Positions 59,912 through 64,000 of a DNA stretch of 64,000 nt are shown piece after piece. The translations under genes were made by a program, and so were the position numbers. This DNA is from an uncultured Oscillospiraceae bacterium (GTDB taxonomy: Bacteria > Bacillota > Clostridia > Oscillospirales > Acutalibacteraceae), in assembly GCA_902492455.1 (NCBI GenBank), contig CABULH010000011.1, positions 62,001-126,000 of the forward strand, in the 5' to 3' direction. The stretch's first letter is position 1; each line of letters opens with the position of its first letter. The notes under the pieces were generated by a model. That model made no database searches. It was given only the letters and a program-made list of their open reading frames with translations, and was not told the origin of the DNA.

Positions 59912-62614
59912 ATGGTCCAAATAGTAAAACCGATGTGTGAATATGCAGTCAATCCTCTCGGAATAGACGTGTTAAGTCCCCGATTTATCTGGGCTCTCAC
60001 AGGTCACACGGAAAACATACAGCAAGATTCCTTTCGTCTAATCGTATCAACCACACCTGAAAAAGCTCGAAACGCCGAAGGGGACATGTTTGACAGCGGA
60101 GAAATATCCTCGTCAGTCTGTCATTGCGATTACAGGGGGAAACAACTGGAAAGCTGTACGCGTTATTGGTGGAGGGTTGCTGTAAAAAGTGCTGGAATAT
60201 GGACGGAGTATTGCTCAGCGCAGTGGTTTGAAATGGCTCTTTTGCAAGAGGAATTATGGGAAGGCCGCTGGCTCGGCATGGGCAACGAAGTGCTTAATGT
60301 CGGATTGTTCAGACGAAAAGTGCGATTTGAGCGGCCGGTAATGAAAGCGCGAGTCTACCTTGCAGCTGAAGGCTATGTGGATTTGTATGTCAATGGAGAA
60401 AAACAAGGAGATGCGGTACTCGAACCAGCTAATACGGATTTTCACAAGAGGCTTTTATATGTGACCTATGACGTGACCTCCGCGCTAATGGAGGGCGACA
60501 ATGTTTTCGGTGTTAGGCTGTCCAATGGATGGTCGGTCCATGGCAAGTTCAGGTTCCAAGCATATGTATGGCTAGATGATGGGCGTTGTGTTAACCTCAG
60601 TTCACAGCCAGGGGAATGGGTGATGCTGCCGTCGCCGATTACCATGGCCACTATTTACTCGGGTGAAATATACAACGGTTTGTACAATCGGCCGTCCTGG
60701 TGCTTGCCTACCAAAGAGTTTGAAGAAACATACCATTTAGAAGGCTGGCGTATGCATAGCGCTTATATGCCCGTCAATCGCGATGAGGATCCCGCACATT
60801 TCGATCAATATAAAAACGCCTATTATCGTGCGGCCGAACTAACCGCTCCTACCGCTTGTCTGCGAGCACAAAATCTTGAGCCGATCAAAATTATAGACAC
60901 GATTCGTCCAGTGGAGATACGCTGTCTGGAGAATGGCGAACAGGTCGTGGACTTTGGTCAGAATTTTGCCGGCTGGATAAAAATTCATCTAAAGGGCAAG
61001 GCCGGGGATACTGTTTCTATGCGTTTTACCGAATTACTCAACGAAGATGGAACCCTGAATATGGAGTACCTATATTTTGCAGATCCGACCTATCGGCTCC
61101 CTATGCAAACCGATGTGGTGATCTTGGGGGAAACCGGTGATGAGGAATACTGTCAAAGTTTTACTTATCATGGCTTTCGATATGTCGGCATCGCCGGTCT
61201 TTCCACCACGTTGGGACTCGATGACATTACCGGCTGTGTGCTGTCCTCATCTGTACCATCAGGAGGCAGTTTTACCTGCTCCAATGATCTGATCAATAGG
61301 ATACAAGAGAGCATACTGTGGACCGAAAAATCCAATCTCTATGGAATCCCGACTGATTGCCCTCAGCGCGCGGAAAGACAAGGCTGGCTCAACGACATGA
61401 CCGCACGTCTGGAGGAATCGGTATACAACTTTAATTTAAAACGCTTCTATGATAAATTTGTTCGCGATATAGCAGATACACAAGATCCTTTCTCGGGAGC
61501 GATAGCCGATACAGCTCCGGCACGTCGTGGTTATCGTCCGGGAGATCCCGTTACATGCTTCACCCTTATCCCTTCCGTGCTGCACATGTTTTATGGGGAT
61601 GAACGGCCGATTTTCGAAAACTACGAGGCAATGAAGAAATGGACGGCATATTTACGCCGCAATTCGGACAATGGCATTTTAAATACCAGCTTCTGGGGGG
61701 ATTGGGCTTCCCCGAGAATGTACTGTGGAAACAATGGATATACCAGCTCCGTATCGACGATTACGCCAGGAGATTTCGTTTCATCCGGCTATCTGTATTT
61801 CAACACGTGCAAAATGCTGGAATTTGCACACATCATCGGCCATACGGATGATATTGCTTTTTTTGAGGCGGAGAAAGCGTATTTGAAAAATCGTCTAAAT
61901 GAAGTGTATTACAATCCGCAAACACAAACTTATGCTACCGGCAGCCAAGGATGCCATGCATTCGCCTTGTATCTTAAAATTGTCCCGGAAAATGCCGTAG
62001 AAGCCGTTGCCCGGCATATGGCAGATGATGTCACAGCTCACGAGGATCATCTAACTACCGGTAACCTGTTTACGAAATATCTGATGGAAATGCTGACCGA
62101 GCATGGCTATGTAGATACCGCTTATCGCTTGGCTGTTCAAAAAACCTATCCCAGCTGGGGCTACATGCTGGAAAACGGTGCCACTACCATATGGGAACGA
62201 TGGGAAAATGCTACCGGCTATGATATGAACTCCCATAACCACCCCATGTATGGCAGCATCAGCGCCTGGTTTTATAAATATCTCGCAGGAGTGGCACCGT
62301 TAGAACCGGGATATCGGAAAATCAGCATACGTCCCTATCTTCCGACCTTATTAAACAGCGCGAAAGCAACTGTGGAGACATATTATGGAACCATCCTATC
62401 CCAATGGAAAAAAGCTGATGGAAGGATAACCTATACTATTCAAATTCCCCCCTGTACATCCGCTGTTTTGGCTCTGCCTTCGAAACAAAAAGATATTATC
62501 CGCGGTCTTTCCAGCAAAATGGAGAAAGCTTATGAGGAAAACGGGCGCACCGTCATAACGGTTGGTTCCGGCCTATACATCGTGGAGGCATATTGGGATG
62601 AGAGGACAGTATAA
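59912..62614 (+). CDS. Alpha-L-rhamnosidase, GH78 (second copy)
   Basis: A 900-residue cytoplasmic enzyme. N-terminal CEYAVNPLGIDVLSPRFIWAL, beta domain AAEGYVDLYVNGEKQGDAVLEP, NGWSVHGKFRF, VVDFGQNFAGWIKIHLKGKAG, barrel motifs TDCPQRAERQGWLNDM, WGDWASP and IWERWENATGYDMNSHNHPM. It is a clear paralogue of the 37.8-kb enzyme but only distantly similar. In the catalytic stretch the residue before the conserved Glu is Ala, where the first enzyme has Asp. There is no signal peptide. AAGGGA precedes the ATG at some distance. rhaA follows on the same strand. Confidence 0.92.
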   Translation: MVQIVKPMCEYAVNPLGIDVLSPRFIWALTGHTENIQQDSFRLIVSTTPEKARNAEGDMFDSGEISSSVCHCDYRGKQLESCTRYWWRVAVKSAGIWTEYCSAQWFEMALLQEELWEGRWLGMGNEVLNVGLFRRKVRFERPVMKARVYLAAEGYVDLYVNGEKQGDAVLEPANTDFHKRLLYVTYDVTSALMEGDNVFGVRLSNGWSVHGKFRFQAYVWLDDGRCVNLSSQPGEWVMLPSPITMATIYSGEIYNGLYNRPSWCLPTKEFEETYHLEGWRMHSAYMPVNRDEDPAHFDQYKNAYYRAAELTAPTACLRAQNLEPIKIIDTIRPVEIRCLENGEQVVDFGQNFAGWIKIHLKGKAGDTVSMRFTELLNEDGTLNMEYLYFADPTYRLPMQTDVVILGETGDEEYCQSFTYHGFRYVGIAGLSTTLGLDDITGCVLSSSVPSGGSFTCSNDLINRIQESILWTEKSNLYGIPTDCPQRAERQGWLNDMTARLEESVYNFNLKRFYDKFVRDIADTQDPFSGAIADTAPARRGYRPGDPVTCFTLIPSVLHMFYGDERPIFENYEAMKKWTAYLRRNSDNGILNTSFWGDWASPRMYCGNNGYTSSVSTITPGDFVSSGYLYFNTCKMLEFAHIIGHTDDIAFFEAEKAYLKNRLNEVYYNPQTQTYATGSQGCHAFALYLKIVPENAVEAVARHMADDVTAHEDHLTTGNLFTKYLMEMLTEHGYVDTAYRLAVQKTYPSWGYMLENGATTIWERWENATGYDMNSHNHPMYGSISAWFYKYLAGVAPLEPGYRKISIRPYLPTLLNSAKATVETYYGTILSQWKKADGRITYTIQIPPCTSAVLALPSKQKDIIRGLSSKMEKAYEENGRTVITVGSGLYIVEAYWDERTV

Positions 62615-62724
62615 AAAAGAACCGATTCATATGATTAGTTAAATTTTCCGTACAGACCTGCGTTTATAAACTGTGTACGGCTGTCGATGATCGATCACAA
62701 ATTTATTACAGGAGGAATGTACTT

Positions 62725-63990
62725 ATGTACAAACCGGATACCGATGTCATCGCATACAATTATGATAAGGCGAAAGCAACGTATAAGGCATTCGGAGTCG
62801 ATACCGATAGAATGATGGACGAATTCCGAACTATCCCTATTTCTCTTCATAACTGGCAGGGAGATGATGTGAAAGGATTTGAGCGCTTAGGTGATGTAAC
62901 CAGTCAAAATCTCGTCACCGGGAACTATTTCGGTGCAGCTCGCAACGGTGACGAAATGCGTATGGACATCGAAAAAGCGTTTAGTTATTCTCCTTGTAAA
63001 CATCGCGTGAACTTACACAGTATGTATGCTGAGACAGAAAAGCCAAAGGAACGCAACGAAGTTGGACCAGAGGATTTCAGAAAATGGATCGATTGGGCCA
63101 AAAACAGAGGCTATGGTCTGGATTTTAACGCATCTTTTTTCACTCATCCGATGATGGTGGACGGTTTCTCGCTGGCTTCCCGGCGAAAGGACGTACGTGA
63201 TTACTGGATTAAAGCGGGCAAAGGTGCGCGAGAAATCGCCGAAGCAATGGGCAGAGAGCTTGGTACCCCCTGTATAAATAATATCTGGGTACCCGATGGT
63301 ACGAAGGATCTGCCGGCAAACCGGCTGCTCTATCGTGAATACCTGAAGGATTCGTTAGACCAGATTTTTGAAGTTAATCATAACAGGACTTATATGCGTG
63401 ACGTGCTGGAAGGAAAGCTCTTTGGTATTGGGGTAGAAAGCTTTACGGTTGGCTCGCATGAATTTTACCTAGCCTATGCTGCAAAAAACGGTATTGGCGT
63501 TTGTATGGATACCGGTCATTATCATCCGACCGAATCCGTCGTTGACAAACTTTCGTCGGTGGCATTGCTGGTAGATGATGTGCTGCTGCATGTAAGTCGC
63601 GGCATCCGCTGGGACAGTGACCACGTCGTCATACAGAGCGATGACCTCAGCCAATTGATGCAGGAGCTTAAACGTGGCGGATTTTTCAATAAAATTAATA
63701 TAGGATTGGATTATTTCGATGCAAGTATTAATCGTGTGGCCGCGTGGGCTATCGGCTTGCGCGCAGCAGGTAAGGCCATGCTATCTGCATTGTTAGAGCC
63801 TACCGATCTTCTGGAAAAGGCCGAAGCGACTGGGGATTACACATTACGGCTGGCACTGCTTGAGGAATTCAAAAACCTGCCTGTCAACGCAGTATGGGAC
63901 TACCTGTGTCTACAGACCGGTATCCCTGTCGGCGCATCTTGGATTGACGATCTCAAGAAATATGAGACGGATATACAAAGCAAACGTTAG
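62725..63990 (+). CDS. rhaA: L-rhamnose isomerase
   Basis: A 421-residue isomerase converting L-rhamnose to L-rhamnulose, the first catabolic step after rhamnosidase action. Family landmarks: FRTIPISLHNWQGDDVKGFE, NLHSMYAETEKPKERNEVGPEDF, NASFFTHPMMVDGFSLASRR, the metal-binding region FGIGVESFTVGSHEFYLAYA and GVCMDTGHYHPTESV, and HVSRGIRWDSDHVV. Length is normal. GGAGG precedes the ATG. It directly follows the second GH78 gene, which supports rhamnose as the released sugar. Kinase and aldolase genes would be expected beyond the right edge. Confidence 0.97.
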   Translation: MYKPDTDVIAYNYDKAKATYKAFGVDTDRMMDEFRTIPISLHNWQGDDVKGFERLGDVTSQNLVTGNYFGAARNGDEMRMDIEKAFSYSPCKHRVNLHSMYAETEKPKERNEVGPEDFRKWIDWAKNRGYGLDFNASFFTHPMMVDGFSLASRRKDVRDYWIKAGKGAREIAEAMGRELGTPCINNIWVPDGTKDLPANRLLYREYLKDSLDQIFEVNHNRTYMRDVLEGKLFGIGVESFTVGSHEFYLAYAAKNGIGVCMDTGHYHPTESVVDKLSSVALLVDDVLLHVSRGIRWDSDHVVIQSDDLSQLMQELKRGGFFNKINIGLDYFDASINRVAAWAIGLRAAGKAMLSALLEPTDLLEKAEATGDYTLRLALLEEFKNLPVNAVWDYLCLQTGIPVGASWIDDLKKYETDIQSKR

Positions 63991-64000
63991 AGATGAGTGA

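Noticed and set aside
36228..64000. Prophage or insertion sequence
   Set aside because: No integrase, transposase or phage structural gene is visible in the A+T-richer region.

Overview
The window reads as a chromosomal segment of a Gram-positive anaerobe of the class Clostridia, probably an Oscillospiraceae/Ruminococcaceae-type bacterium. The grounds are Firmicutes gene neighbourhoods (yhbY-nadD-yqeK-rsfS-leuS, dprA-topA-trmFO, plsX-acpP-rnc, infC-rpmI-rplT), consensus -35/-10 promoters, strong Shine-Dalgarno sites, a SpoIID-like protein, and carbohydrate ABC importers without a dedicated ATPase. Species cannot be named from sequence alone.

About 1-14.1 kb is a G+C-rich housekeeping block read leftward: leuS (cut by the window edge), rsfS, an LCP-family cell-wall protein, a fused nadD-yqeK, yhbY, rnc, an unusual acyl-carrier-like protein, plsX, trmFO, topA, dprA, a TrmH-family methyltransferase, and rplT-rpmI-infC behind a consensus promoter and an attenuator-like hairpin. 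The infC start codon appears to be ATA.

About 14.3-35 kb is a mosaic of small units, mostly on the plus strand and mostly closed by clear terminators: a kinase-like gene with a GlpA-like/FAD oxidoreductase/DUF1667 operon, an XRE regulator, a MacB/FtsX-type ABC exporter behind three GTCACC repeats, a GntR(YtrA)-ABC operon, sfsA, a SpoIID plus peptidoglycan-binding protein, a sialidase-fold lipoprotein, a structured leader with a 60-residue gene and an opposing promoter, an ECF sigma operon, a phosphodiester glycosidase-like protein, a family 2 glycosyltransferase and a frameshifted TPR gene.

At 36.0-36.2 kb two 61-bp tandem copies of a truncated tRNA 5' half precede an intact tRNA-Thr(TGT). 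To its right base composition becomes visibly more A+T-rich and the content changes to one large locus for a rhamnose-containing polysaccharide, probably a pectic rhamnogalacturonan. It holds an AraC regulator, two GH78 alpha-L-rhamnosidases, a secreted beta-helix lipoprotein, an SGNH/sialate-esterase-like enzyme, a sortase-type surface protein, two binding-protein/two-permease importers and L-rhamnose isomerase. Between the importers lie three membrane or exported proteins of unclear role (NHL/TPR, YIP1-like, DUF5696). The likely flow is surface capture and cleavage, import through two transporters powered by a shared ATPase encoded elsewhere, cytoplasmic deacetylation and rhamnose release, then isomerisation by RhaA. 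The importer pair with its three unassigned partners and a binding protein carrying its own carbohydrate-binding-like modules is the best candidate here for an undescribed system.
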